Shown in pieces: positions 1 through 9,955 of a stretch of 37,656 nt of DNA (within the stretch, counting starts at the first letter, position 1; every line of letters starts with the position of its first letter). The stretch lies in contig JAUNFK010000010.1 in NCBI GenBank assembly GCA_030525085.1, positions 1-37,656 on the forward strand. Direction: 5' to 3'. The notes beneath the pieces were generated by a model. That model was not told where the DNA came from. It made no database searches and saw only the letters and a program-made list of their open reading frames with translations. This DNA is from a bacterium (GTDB taxonomy: Bacteria > Bacillota_I > Bacilli_A > RF39 > UBA660). The translations under genes were made by a program, and so were the position numbers.

Positions 1-1
1 A

Positions 2-3000
2 ATTAATACAAATCGTACAGTAGCAGCTCTTGCCACTAATGCAAATAATAGTACAATTAACAATATCTCACTTAGTGGAATCGAATATAACATTGCTGAA
101 GATGCAAATTATCAAACAACATCAGCTGGTTTGTTAATAAATGATAATCAAAATAATAATATAAATAACATTCAAGTAGATATGACAGATAATAATCAAA
201 ATTCAGCTATACTAATCTACAACTATAATAATAGTACAGTATCTAATATCATATATCATATCAATAACTTAAATTTATTTAATAATGCTGATTCATCAAA
301 TATAACATCTTATGGATACAACAAAACAGACAATATTATTACTTTTGAAAATCAGTACCCAGTTAAAAGTATTATAAATATCCTAAATAAAAATTCAAAC
401 CTATCATGGACTTATGCTAACAACACTATAAGACTTATGAATACCGGTGTAGAAGATGTAGAACCAGTAGCAGAAGTAAGTGGAATAACGTCCCATGAAA
501 GTGGCATAACAAATGATACAGTATATGTTAATGATTTTATTGCAGACTATGATTATTATATGGGACTTAATTACACAACAAGTACTAATCAGCATATTCC
601 AACAAGACTTTCAAAAAACATCTACAGCGATAACAATCTAGTATACGTTGCAACAACTTATAAAGGAGCAGACTACAACAATCAAAATATTGGTAATGTA
701 TCCTTAACTGAAACTCAAAATACATATATCTATTACAAAGTCTATGAAATAAATACAAACGGAACAGAAGACACATCAGATGACTATGTTGAGTTTGACT
801 TAATTGATAACCCATTTGCAGATAGACCTAACAACAAAGCATTTAATGGCTGGCTTACTGAGTATCCTAATGCAAATATCACTTTAGACCAAGACATCTA
901 TGTTAGAAAAGTAAAAATACCAGTAACCTATGATAATGATAAACCAAAACCAATTGAAATAACTTTTTATGCATCATGGATAACAGCAAGAACCTATAAT
1001 CTGACTGGTAACAATTGGAATAATGCATTCAATTATTTTTACGAAGCAGGACTAGAATTAGCAAACGGAACCATTTCATACTGGGATATCGAAGACTTAT
1101 ACTATGACGTTACAGTTGCAAGAAATGGTCAATTATTAGTTGGAGACTACCAAGAATCAAACTGGTATGGATGGCAAGAAGTCACAAGTAATACTACATG
1201 TCGTACCAATGGTGGCTGTCAAGTAAAAAGACCAGCAAGTGGAACTGATTACTCAGCATCAAGAACATATTATGCAAAATCAACAAACTCAGGTGGATGG
1301 AATAGTACATCATTTACAAGAACAACACCACAGTACATAACAGAAACTAACAACTTGGTAAACATTGGTGATTTAGCTGGTGGCTTATATAGAGCAGTAA
1401 CTCTTCCATATGGTGAATCATTAAATGGCTACTATAACGATAACGCTGTTCTTCAAACATCCGGAACATGCAATCAAAGAACTGGTTGTGCATATTTTGA
1501 ACTAATAAACCTAAAAAATGAAAATGGTACAGTAGAAACAGTAGTAGAAGGAGTAGAATATTACTTCCTAGTAACAAGAGATACTAACATTGCTTTTGTA
1601 ACAGGTAACATTTCCGGTGTATGGTCAAATCAAACAAAACCTTTTACACTAACAGCTATTAACAACGATACTAATAATATAAACTCAACATACTGGAACC
1701 AAAATAGTACAGTACAAGTTGGTGCAGACACCAGAATCGAAATGCTTAGAATAAGTTCTGGTCAAAACATGCAAAATAACGATAACACCCCATCATCAAC
1801 AAGAACAATCTACGGAAATTATCACAATCTTAAAATAGGCAGAGGTATAACGCAATATAACAACTATGCATCATTTGACTCAGCAGCAGGTGGTAGTACA
1901 TCTTTCTCAGGAACAACAGTTCAAACATATACCTTCATAGTAGAATCAGGTTTTTATAACAATCTAGGTCTAACCACAACAACATCTTCAAGTGGTACAC
2001 ATTACGTGATGGCATATGGAACATATGGTAATGACTATGATAGAGTAAATAATAACAACGATAATTTCATCGTTCAGTACTGTGCATCAGGTTCATGGGC
2101 AGGCACAATAAGAAGTACAAGCACATCAGCTGTTGCTTTAAATGTAACTGTAAAAAGTGGAAACATCGGAAAAAACAATTATGATTATGCTGCTGGCCTT
2201 TACGTAGGTGGCCGTAACAATGGTAATCACTATGTACTAAGAAGTGCAATCATTGAAGGCGGAACTCAAGCAAATGTAATCGGTGGACCGTTATCAGTTG
2301 AATCAAACGTAAAAAGTGGTAACACCTTCCTAAACGATACATTCATCTATATCAAAGGTGGAACTCCATCTATCATTGTAGGTGGCGCTGGAGCATCAAG
2401 TACATACGGTAACCGTGTAATTCAAGTTACTGGTGGAACAGTTGGGTATGCCGTATTTGGTGGCTCAAACGGGGTAACCGGATCAGATGGTGGCTCATAC
2501 CCAGGAATCCTTTATGGAGACTCATACGTATACATTGGAGGTCATGCTGTAATAGGTAATGACTCAAATACAAATCACTCAGTATCAGCAGTTGAATCCG
2601 GAAGCGTATTTGGTGCTGGTAATGGAAACTCATCATCAGTAGGTGTTGGTTCAGTTAACAATTCATACATCGTTATCGATGGTGAAGCAACAATCAAGAA
2701 AAATGTTTATGGCGGTGGAAACTATGGTGCAACCGGCTACGGAAATAGTACAACATATAATCCATCTAACACAGAAATTCTTATCGCTGGTGGAACAATA
2801 AATGGATCAGTCTATGGAGCTGGAAACAACAACGGAGCTGGAAACTATGCCCATACAATTACATCAGGTGGTGGATGGAATCAAACAAGAGTAAACTTCT
2901 ATGACATAGACTCAAATATCAAAATAAACATGACTGGTGGAAATGTTAAAACAGGTATCTACGGAGGCTCAAATATTTCTGGAATCGTTTATGGTAGTAC

Positions 3001-6000
3001 TGAACTTAACATCAAAAATGGTTCAGCTGCATCAGTATATGGTGGCGGAGAAGGACAAAATACATTCGTAAGAGACAACGTAGACGTCACAATAGGTACT
3101 ACTGAAGAGGGTCCAACAATAAGTGGAAATGTCTATGGTGGTTCAGCATACGGAACTGTAAACGCTAAAACAACTTCAGAATCATCAAACAATCAAACCG
3201 TAAATGTAACAGTTAATAATGGAACTATAACTGGCGACGTATTTGGCGGTGCTAAAGGAAACGCAACAACAGTCCCTTATGTCAAAGGTAAAATAACCGT
3301 TAACATTAATGGAGGAACAATCGCAAATGTCTATGGTGGATTCGATGCAAACGGACAGCCAGAAAACGACGACTATGTTTATCTAAATGGTGGTGTAATC
3401 GGTTCAGCCTTTGGTGGAGGTAAAAATACATCACAAACTGAAACCAACATTTATTTAAGAGGAGCACAAGCTGATTACATATATGGTGGCTCAAATCAAA
3501 GTGGTACAGTTAACCTAACAAACGTTTATATCGAATCAGGAACATCTAACTATGCTTTTGGTGGCAACAACTTAGGCGGAACCTGTGAAGAAACAAACGT
3601 AACTATGACCGGAGGTAAAATCACTGAAGGTGTCTTCGGTGGTGGCAACAAAATAGAAACACAAAACACAAACCTAACCATAAGTAATGGAACCGTAAAC
3701 AACGCCTATGGTGGAGGAAATAACGCAGGTGTAACCGGAAAAACAAACATAAACATAACCGGTGGTGACATAAGCAAAGCCTTCGGTGGTTCAAACGAAA
3801 CCGGAACAGTTGCAGAAAGTAACATTACCCTTAATGGTAGCTCAGCTACACAAAATCAAGATGGTGGCTTAGAAGCAATAATTACTCCAACAACAAGAGC
3901 AATTGCTGACTGGGAAAAAACAAACTATGGTACAAACTTCAATCAAGTCGTAACTGTAGACGTTGAAATAAAAAACAACTCAAGTAAAACAATTAGTTCT
4001 TGGGAAGGAACAATAAATATTCCTAAATCAAAACTATATTATAACTACTCATCAGATACAAACGTAGTTGATACAGACGGTAAATACACATTCACAAGTG
4101 CTGGAAGATGGACAAGTGGTTCAAATCACGTACTAGCTCCAGGAGCATCATACAAATTCAACTTTACCATTTTCCAAGAAAACACATACTTCACATCAGA
4201 ATACAAAATAACTGGTAAAAACGATGCCAATGAAGATTTAATTCATACAAATACTGGTTTTAAAATTTTTGGTGGAAACAACAAAGGTGGCATTACAAAT
4301 AATGCAAACGTCTTTATTAAAAACGGCTATGCCTTTGAAGTATATGGTGGTGGAAACGAAGCAGACGTAAATAATCCTAACGTATCAATTACTGGTGGAA
4401 CAATAAATAACGTCTATGGTGGTGGAAATGCAGCAAACATCATAAATGATACAAACGTAAACGTTACCGGCGGTGAAATCACAAATAACATTTACGGTGG
4501 CGGAAACTTTGGTGAAGTTCTAAAGAGTACATTTGTCTACATCACTAATGGAACAATCAAAGGCTCAGCATATGGTGGTGGAAACGGTGCACCAGCAATT
4601 GTAAATGAAAACACAAACATAACCGTAAGCGGAACAACAACTATAGGAACAGACGAGTGTACAAAGAAAGCCAATTGTTCACTATTCGGTGGCGGAAACG
4701 CAGCAGCAACAGGAAAAAATAACACATCGAAATCAACTGTTAATCTAGCAGGTGGTTACATATACGGAAATGTCTATGGAGGAGCTAATACATCAGTAGT
4801 AAATGGAGATGCTATCGTTAACGTAGCAACAAGTGCCCTAAGCGATAACACAACAAAAGCCCCAATAACTCTAAAAGGTACTATCTTTGGTGGAGGAGAA
4901 GCAAACGCCAGTGGTTCAGACACATACGACTACTCATTTATCAGTGTTACCAAATCAATCACCGTTAATCTAGATGCAACAGACTTCAATGGCATCGATA
5001 TCAAAGGATCAATATTTGGTAGTGGTAATGCATCAAGTTCATCTGGTACAAGTATTATCAACGTAACAAAATTTGGTAGTGATGAAGACCCTAAAAAAAT
5101 AACATCAATTCAAAGAACCGATATTCTAAATATTGATAACTCAGGTCTAATCCTTATTGGAGCAACAGATAGAACTAATGAATACTCAGACACACTATTT
5201 ACCTTATCAATCATTGGTAAGCTAAATCTAAAAAATAACTCATCACTATATTTAGAAAGTGGAACAAACTTATTACAAGAATTTAATAGTTTAGTTGATA
5301 ATGATACACTTGCTGAAGTAGTAATCGATGAAGAAACCGGAGACTATACAAGAAATGTAGACAATCGTATCTATGCTCTAGAAGGCGTAAAAGCCATCAA
5401 CATCGCTAAAGGTGAAACAATCGATGAAACAGCAACGGACTACGGAGAAGTAAACGGTATGACATTCTTTGGTTTATACACATACAATGCAAGCGGACAC
5501 GTTAATCCAGGAATCTATAAAAAATCAATTCAAAATGGTGACGAACTAAACTGGGGAGACATGCCAACTCAAGGTTCATACGTTCTTGGATTACACAAAA
5601 CAAACCATGACATCACAAAAGATGGTTTCTATAGTAACTTCATGGATGAAGAAACATCAAAAAACAAAGTTAACTATATTAATCCAACCCCAGAAAATTC
5701 AGACTTCTACATGTGGATTATTGGTGAACTTATCGTTGAATACAACATCGACCTTAGTGCATCAAAATACTCAACGCTAGGTATCAAAGAAGTAAGTTTC
5801 TATGACTTTGCTGATCCTAACACAAACTTCGAAATTCTAGGATTTGACTACTCTAATCTAAAAGAAGGCGTAGAGCTTGTTACAAGAGAAGAAGTACCAA
5901 GAATAGCTGAAACAACAACAGACGCTGATAACATCATGAGTCTTAAAATGGAAACTGGTTCAACTGGATGGTTAAATAAAGGAGAAACAGTCCTATTAAG

Positions 6001-7636
6001 CAAAGAGCCAAGCATTATTGGTGACAAAAAATATATTGGTGAAAACTCTAACTCAGTACCAACTCTAGCATTCTACTTATACCACTCTAAAAACTTAGGC
6101 TCTACCGATGACATGGGTAAAGTAAGTATCGTCGTAATGGCAATAAGAAGAATAGATGGGCTAACAAGTGAAACCAAAAGAATCGTTATTAACGTTAATC
6201 TATCAAGAGTTCAATATAACACTAACGATTATGAAGGTGCAATTACATCTGGAAGAAAATATGAAATCTTCCCAAGCACTGCAGTAGACATCACCGATAA
6301 AAGCTCAATAAGCGCATACTTCTCACTATATAAAGATGGTGAAAACGTCTACAAAGACGGTGACAATAGAGCACTAGTATCAACATCCGTATTACCACTT
6401 AATACTAAAATAACTATGATTGATTTAAGTGAAACAACTCCAAAATACTATTATCATACAATCAATCAAGCAGATGTAACAAGAGCAGAAACTGAATTTG
6501 CTTCTCATGGAGACGTATCTTATCCACTATCATCATTTGAAATAATGGGAGCTTTAAACAGTAACGTCTATTATAATAACGGTAATAACAATGCTGACTA
6601 CTATAATGCATCTAGAAATTCATCATCAGAAGAATTTATCTTTATACTAGACTTCGAAGACACAAACATTGAAGCAGACATGCTAAACAATCACCTAATA
6701 CTTGAACTAAAAGATAATCAAAATGAAACTAGAATAAGCATTTTAGGTAATCAGTATGACATGATGAGTTATGATATCTACACTGGAAAAGATGCAATCA
6801 TCGATATTGAAGGAACAATATCAAAAGACACAATCTATAGTGGGGAAGACTTCATGCTAGACTTAGAAACAGAGTATACGCAGTCAAAATCAGGTTCAAC
6901 AATTATCAATGATACAAAACTACTAGATTCTAAACTAGGAATTAAAATATCTCTAATTGATGAAAATGGTAAAGCAGTATCTGGAACAAGTTTAATGGGT
7001 TTATACTATGAAATAGATGGTGAAAAATACTATCCAAACTTAGATGGGACCGTAAGAATCAAAATTGCTGAAAAAATAGGTAACGTAAAAACATGGATTA
7101 CAGTTCATACAGAAAACTCAAATATTCCAACAGGTGCGTACACAGTAAGAATCGACTCATTCGGTTCACCTGACGGAATCTACTATGGTCTTAACCCATC
7201 TGACACATTGGAAATCCCAATTAATTACGTAAATGAAAAATATGGTTTAGACATTCAAATAGATAGTAAGGATCTTATAATAAATAAAGAAACTGGCACA
7301 AATATTGATGGAAATAGCATTCTTGAATTTACTATAAAATATAACTCAGTATTTGAAAATCCAAGCCTTGATATGAAGCTATACCGAAGAAGCTACAATG
7401 AAGTCTATGATACAAATTATGAACTAGTAAATCTTCAAGACTATCTAGATATGACACTAATCGAAAAGACTGGCATTGAAAATGAATACGTCGTATCAAA
7501 TAATCCGAGCGATAATGCGAAATTAAGATTAGCACTAAAACAAGGATTACTAAATGGAACATATAAATTAGAATTTATTCTATATGATAACGATTCAAAA
7601 ATAGGAACTGTAGAAAAATATATTATAATAAAATAA
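2..7636 (+). CDS. Giant repetitive surface protein (adhesin-like), 5' end missing
   Basis: The frame is open from position 2, so the gene begins outside the window; the TTG at 131 is internal. The visible part is 2544 residues. Residues 263-330 resemble an InlB-type (Listeria-Bacteroides) repeat with FNGWLTEYP and a final FYASW. Residues about 757-1680 carry some 20 or more repeats ending in VYGGG, AFGGS or IFGGG-like turns every 20-40 residues, a pattern expected of a parallel beta-helix. A beta-sandwich-like insert (about 1289-1416, with SSWEG and LAPGAS) interrupts the repeats and resembles carbohydrate-binding CBM2-type modules. The C-terminal 850 residues look like several beta-sandwich domains. 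No LPXTG signal or C-terminal membrane segment is present, so how it is held on the surface is unclear. A role in adhesion or matrix is inferred from architecture only. Many codons are Asn, Thr, Gly and Ser. Confidence 0.85.
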   Translation: MNTNRTVAALATNANNSTINNISLSGIEYNIAEDANYQTTSAGLLINDNQNNNINNIQVDMTDNNQNSAILIYNYNNSTVSNIIYHINNLNLFNNADSSNITSYGYNKTDNIITFENQYPVKSIINILNKNSNLSWTYANNTIRLMNTGVEDVEPVAEVSGITSHESGITNDTVYVNDFIADYDYYMGLNYTTSTNQHIPTRLSKNIYSDNNLVYVATTYKGADYNNQNIGNVSLTETQNTYIYYKVYEINTNGTEDTSDDYVEFDLIDNPFADRPNNKAFNGWLTEYPNANITLDQDIYVRKVKIPVTYDNDKPKPIEITFYASWITARTYNLTGNNWNNAFNYFYEAGLELANGTISYWDIEDLYYDVTVARNGQLLVGDYQESNWYGWQEVTSNTTCRTNGGCQVKRPASGTDYSASRTYYAKSTNSGGWNSTSFTRTTPQYITETNNLVNIGDLAGGLYRAVTLPYGESLNGYYNDNAVLQTSGTCNQRTGCAYFELINLKNENGTVETVVEGVEYYFLVTRDTNIAFVTGNISGVWSNQTKPFTLTAINNDTNNINSTYWNQNSTVQVGADTRIEMLRISSGQNMQNNDNTPSSTRTIYGNYHNLKIGRGITQYNNYASFDSAAGGSTSFSGTTVQTYTFIVESGFYNNLGLTTTTSSSGTHYVMAYGTYGNDYDRVNNNNDNFIVQYCASGSWAGTIRSTSTSAVALNVTVKSGNIGKNNYDYAAGLYVGGRNNGNHYVLRSAIIEGGTQANVIGGPLSVESNVKSGNTFLNDTFIYIKGGTPSIIVGGAGASSTYGNRVIQVTGGTVGYAVFGGSNGVTGSDGGSYPGILYGDSYVYIGGHAVIGNDSNTNHSVSAVESGSVFGAGNGNSSSVGVGSVNNSYIVIDGEATIKKNVYGGGNYGATGYGNSTTYNPSNTEILIAGGTINGSVYGAGNNNGAGNYAHTITSGGGWNQTRVNFYDIDSNIKINMTGGNVKTGIYGGSNISGIVYGSTELNIKNGSAASVYGGGEGQNTFVRDNVDVTIGTTEEGPTISGNVYGGSAYGTVNAKTTSESSNNQTVNVTVNNGTITGDVFGGAKGNATTVPYVKGKITVNINGGTIANVYGGFDANGQPENDDYVYLNGGVIGSAFGGGKNTSQTETNIYLRGAQADYIYGGSNQSGTVNLTNVYIESGTSNYAFGGNNLGGTCEETNVTMTGGKITEGVFGGGNKIETQNTNLTISNGTVNNAYGGGNNAGVTGKTNINITGGDISKAFGGSNETGTVAESNITLNGSSATQNQDGGLEAIITPTTRAIADWEKTNYGTNFNQVVTVDVEIKNNSSKTISSWEGTINIPKSKLYYNYSSDTNVVDTDGKYTFTSAGRWTSGSNHVLAPGASYKFNFTIFQENTYFTSEYKITGKNDANEDLIHTNTGFKIFGGNNKGGITNNANVFIKNGYAFEVYGGGNEADVNNPNVSITGGTINNVYGGGNAANIINDTNVNVTGGEITNNIYGGGNFGEVLKSTFVYITNGTIKGSAYGGGNGAPAIVNENTNITVSGTTTIGTDECTKKANCSLFGGGNAAATGKNNTSKSTVNLAGGYIYGNVYGGANTSVVNGDAIVNVATSALSDNTTKAPITLKGTIFGGGEANASGSDTYDYSFISVTKSITVNLDATDFNGIDIKGSIFGSGNASSSSGTSIINVTKFGSDEDPKKITSIQRTDILNIDNSGLILIGATDRTNEYSDTLFTLSIIGKLNLKNNSSLYLESGTNLLQEFNSLVDNDTLAEVVIDEETGDYTRNVDNRIYALEGVKAINIAKGETIDETATDYGEVNGMTFFGLYTYNASGHVNPGIYKKSIQNGDELNWGDMPTQGSYVLGLHKTNHDITKDGFYSNFMDEETSKNKVNYINPTPENSDFYMWIIGELIVEYNIDLSASKYSTLGIKEVSFYDFADPNTNFEILGFDYSNLKEGVELVTREEVPRIAETTTDADNIMSLKMETGSTGWLNKGETVLLSKEPSIIGDKKYIGENSNSVPTLAFYLYHSKNLGSTDDMGKVSIVVMAIRRIDGLTSETKRIVINVNLSRVQYNTNDYEGAITSGRKYEIFPSTAVDITDKSSISAYFSLYKDGENVYKDGDNRALVSTSVLPLNTKITMIDLSETTPKYYYHTINQADVTRAETEFASHGDVSYPLSSFEIMGALNSNVYYNNGNNNADYYNASRNSSSEEFIFILDFEDTNIEADMLNNHLILELKDNQNETRISILGNQYDMMSYDIYTGKDAIIDIEGTISKDTIYSGEDFMLDLETEYTQSKSGSTIINDTKLLDSKLGIKISLIDENGKAVSGTSLMGLYYEIDGEKYYPNLDGTVRIKIAEKIGNVKTWITVHTENSNIPTGAYTVRIDSFGSPDGIYYGLNPSDTLEIPINYVNEKYGLDIQIDSKDLIINKETGTNIDGNSILEFTIKYNSVFENPSLDMKLYRRSYNEVYDTNYELVNLQDYLDMTLIEKTGIENEYVVSNNPSDNAKLRLALKQGLLNGTYKLEFILYDNDSKIGTVEKYIIIK
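2270..5040 (+). repeat. Degenerate in-frame repeats coding for GG-turn beta-helix units
   Basis: Within the giant gene, short units ending in codons for V/I/A-Y/F-G-G-G/S recur, for example near 2605, 2705, 2810, 3033, 3128, 3236, 3403, 3478, 3630, 3700, 4338, 4408, 4488, 4565, 4682, 4768 and 4880. Spacing is irregular (about 60-120 bases) and the DNA is diverged, so this is an old protein-level repeat rather than a recent DNA tandem array. The stretch 3866-4255 is a non-repeat insert. Confidence 0.8.
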
Positions 7637-7645
7637 GGAGGACTT

Positions 7646-7756
7646 ATGAATACAAATTTAGAAGAACTAACAGATAAAGAACTATTACAACTTTATAAAC
7701 ACATTTCAGAGTTTATAAAAGAATTAGAAGATATGCAAAAGAAAGAGAGTGAGTAA
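7646..7756 (+). CDS. Small 36-residue helical protein of unknown function
   Basis: A 36-codon ORF begins at ATG 7646, with a strong site (AAGGAGG) overlapping the stop region of the giant gene 9 bases upstream. It ends at TAA 7756, one base before the likely ATG of the next gene. The product begins MNTNLEELTDKELL and is rich in Glu, Lys and Leu in a heptad-like pattern, suggesting one amphipathic helix or short coiled coil. The good ribosome binding site and the snug placement between two genes support it as real. It has no signal peptide or membrane segment. Function is unknown; it could partner the downstream helical protein or be translated mainly to couple the two genes. Confidence 0.65.
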   Translation: MNTNLEELTDKELLQLYKHISEFIKELEDMQKKESE

Positions 7757-7757
7757 G

Positions 7758-9269
7758 ATGATTGATAAAATAAATGATGATATAACTAAAATTCGTGAAA
7801 ATATAAACATATTACCTCACACTAAAAAAGCAGACAAGAAAAAATATATTGAATATTTAGAAAAAACGATTTCTGACTATCAAGTTATTCAGCAAGAAAT
7901 AAAAACAGAAATTATTAAAAGAAAAAATAAATATTTAGAAATAGTTCAAAACCCTAAAATAAATGAGCTATCAAATCTTGAAATCGATTACAACAAAATA
8001 TTGTGTCTTAGTCCTCTTACAAGTTCCTTAAATAAAATGGAGTTAGATATCAATCTATTTAAATTAAAATACTACTACAAAAATAATATTAATGAAGTAA
8101 ATGATGCTATCAAAACAATAATTAATTTATTTAAAAAGGGTGGTATCATAATAACTATAGATGACTTTAATTACCATAATTATGTCAAAGAATACATGAA
8201 GATGGTCTTTACAAAAAGCATTGAAGAAAAAACGCTATATACTGAATTTGAAAAAATATATTGGGCATGCCCCGAAATAATTAGTATCATTAGACTAAAC
8301 TTTTATAATATTTATTTTAAAAATAAAAAGAAAATAGACGCATACTATACAAAAAAATATAAAGATGCTAATCTAAACACATATACAGATAAAATAATTA
8401 ATCAGCAAAAAGATTACTCAAAACTAATTCATAATGACAAAAGGTATATTATAGATAAATTCCTAAATAGTGAATTACTAATAAATGACTACAGTGAAAC
8501 TAACATAACTAAACTATTTAATAGATATTTAAATGATAAAGAAAACGAACACAACTATGATAATCTTCTTAAACTATCACTAAATTTAAAAGAATATAAA
8601 GAATTTACCGACTATAAGCCAATACTAGAATCAATTACAAATCTATACAAAGATAAAAATACCTTTCAAAATCTTTATAATAACAAATTAAAAGAAATAA
8701 ATAAAAATGAAAGTACGCTGTTCTCCTTAAATAAAAAACTAAACAAAAAAGGTTTATTTAAACCAAAAGAAGATAAACAAAGAGAACTTTCATTAAAGAT
8801 TGATAATCAGCTAGAAACTCTTAAAAATCAGTACAATGAACTAGAAGAACTAAGCATAAAAGACCAAATCTATAATAACATTAAAGATGATACAGATTTA
8901 AAAGAAATTCTAGAAATAATATCAATAAATATCAAATACTTTTATGATTTCTATAAAGAAGAATATACAAATCTAACCATTGAAGAACTAGTAAAACTAA
9001 TTAATAAATTAAAAAATTACTTATATACAAATAATTTAAATATAATATCTAACGTTAAAATAATCGATAATGAAAACATCTGTCAAAACATTACTGACCA
9101 TTACTCTTTATTAAATATAAACATTAATGAAAATGACCTTAATGAAGAAATTGACGCAACAATTAAAAATATTGATACAATCATAACTTACTATGATATG
9201 AAAAAACTTAATCTCGATATAAATGAAGTAGATTTCTTAGTTCAAACGCAAAAAAATAATATCGCCTAA
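7758..9269 (+). CDS. Helical, coiled-coil-rich hypothetical protein
   Basis: A 503-residue protein if started at ATG 7758; a GTG at 7749 in frame would overlap the upstream small gene and is less likely. It is very rich in Lys, Asn, Ile and Glu, with no signal peptide or membrane helix, so it is probably cytoplasmic. Predicted helices dominate. The clearest coiled-coil stretch lies around residues 300-365, between LYNNKLKEINKNES and NQYNELEELS. I recognise no catalytic motif or named family. It follows the giant surface gene and the 36-residue ORF without a visible terminator, so these three are probably co-transcribed. A new promoter lies just downstream at 9281. Function unknown. Confidence 0.75.
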   Translation: MIDKINDDITKIRENINILPHTKKADKKKYIEYLEKTISDYQVIQQEIKTEIIKRKNKYLEIVQNPKINELSNLEIDYNKILCLSPLTSSLNKMELDINLFKLKYYYKNNINEVNDAIKTIINLFKKGGIIITIDDFNYHNYVKEYMKMVFTKSIEEKTLYTEFEKIYWACPEIISIIRLNFYNIYFKNKKKIDAYYTKKYKDANLNTYTDKIINQQKDYSKLIHNDKRYIIDKFLNSELLINDYSETNITKLFNRYLNDKENEHNYDNLLKLSLNLKEYKEFTDYKPILESITNLYKDKNTFQNLYNNKLKEINKNESTLFSLNKKLNKKGLFKPKEDKQRELSLKIDNQLETLKNQYNELEELSIKDQIYNNIKDDTDLKEILEIISINIKYFYDFYKEEYTNLTIEELVKLINKLKNYLYTNNLNIISNVKIIDNENICQNITDHYSLLNININENDLNEEIDATIKNIDTIITYYDMKKLNLDINEVDFLVQTQKNNIA

Positions 9270-9280
9270 TAATTAGTGCC

Positions 9281-9309
9281 TTGTTATAATTTTATTATTA
9301 TGATATTAT
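9281..9309 (+). promoter_or_regulatory. Sigma-A-type promoter of the first SipW/TasA operon
   Basis: TTGTTA at 9281-9286 and TATTAT at 9304-9309 are separated by 17 bases, and a TG one base before the -10 gives an extended -10. It lies 29 bases upstream of the ATG at 9338, which has a GAGGAG ribosome binding site. Confidence 0.65.
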
Positions 9310-9337
9310 TTTAATAGAAAAAATAGAGGAGAAAAAC

Positions 9338-9955
9338 ATGAAATATATATTAAACTTTATAAAAGGAACATTATTTACTTTATGGCTTATGATTGCTATA
9401 TTTGCCACAGTTTGCTTACTATCATATAACGACTATCAAATAAGTGAATTTGGAAAATATAGTCTGCTTATAATAAACAATAAAGAACTAAGAAGTGTTT
9501 ATGAACAGGACTCATTAGTTATTATTAAAAAAGCCAATGAAGAAGAATACAAAAAAGGCGACAAAATTTTATTCTATTCAGGAAATCCAGAAGTAGTAAA
9601 CTATATCAATCTTGGGGAAATCACTGATGTTCAAACCGTAAATGGTGCTCAAGCATCTTACTACATTGGCGACTACAAACTAAGCTATGATGATATTATT
9701 GGTAATGTAAATGGCTCAATTGTATACAAAAAAGCTGGTTTAATATTATCAATTATTGAATCACGTTGGGGCTTTATGTTCTTCGTTATTCTTCCAACAA
9801 TCTTCTTTGCAGTATATGAATTATATGCGATTATTAACGAAGTAAAAAATAATTCTAAAGTAGACTTAAAAGAAGAATTAAGAAAAGAAATTGAAGAAGA
9901 AATGCGACAAGAAGAACTAAAGAAAAAAGCAGAAAATGAAAAAGAACAGAACTAA
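9338..9955 (+). CDS. Signal peptidase I-like protein lacking catalytic residues
   Basis: 205 residues with the layout of S26B (SipW/ER-type) signal peptidases: an N-terminal membrane helix (about 5-28), a beta-rich middle, a second membrane helix (about 144-168) and a charged tail. Middle segments such as YKKGDKILFYSG (71-82) and YDDIIGNV (117-124) line up with the intact paralogue at 19935, where the same places read IKVGDVITFNS and YDDIIGKV. The TGSMEP box is replaced here by INNKELR (46-52), putting Lys49 at the serine position, and the THRV histidine box is replaced by NYINL. It should therefore not cleave peptides by the usual Ser-His mechanism. As the first gene of an operon with TasA-like genes, it may be a chaperone, scaffold or docking subunit; that is inference. 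Its 3' end overlaps the next gene by 20 bases. Confidence 0.75.
   Translation: MKYILNFIKGTLFTLWLMIAIFATVCLLSYNDYQISEFGKYSLLIINNKELRSVYEQDSLVIIKKANEEEYKKGDKILFYSGNPEVVNYINLGEITDVQTVNGAQASYYIGDYKLSYDDIIGNVNGSIVYKKAGLILSIIESRWGFMFFVILPTIFFAVYELYAIINEVKNNSKVDLKEELRKEIEEEMRQEELKKKAENEKEQN

Noticed and set aside
2600-5040. CRISPR or recent DNA tandem repeats
   Set aside because: Repeat units are in one reading frame, vary in length and sequence at DNA level, and make sense only as protein repeats.
131-7636. TTG at 131 as the start of the giant gene
   Set aside because: The same frame is open back to position 2 with the same kind of Asn/Thr-rich sequence and there is no ribosome binding site before 131; the gene starts outside the window.
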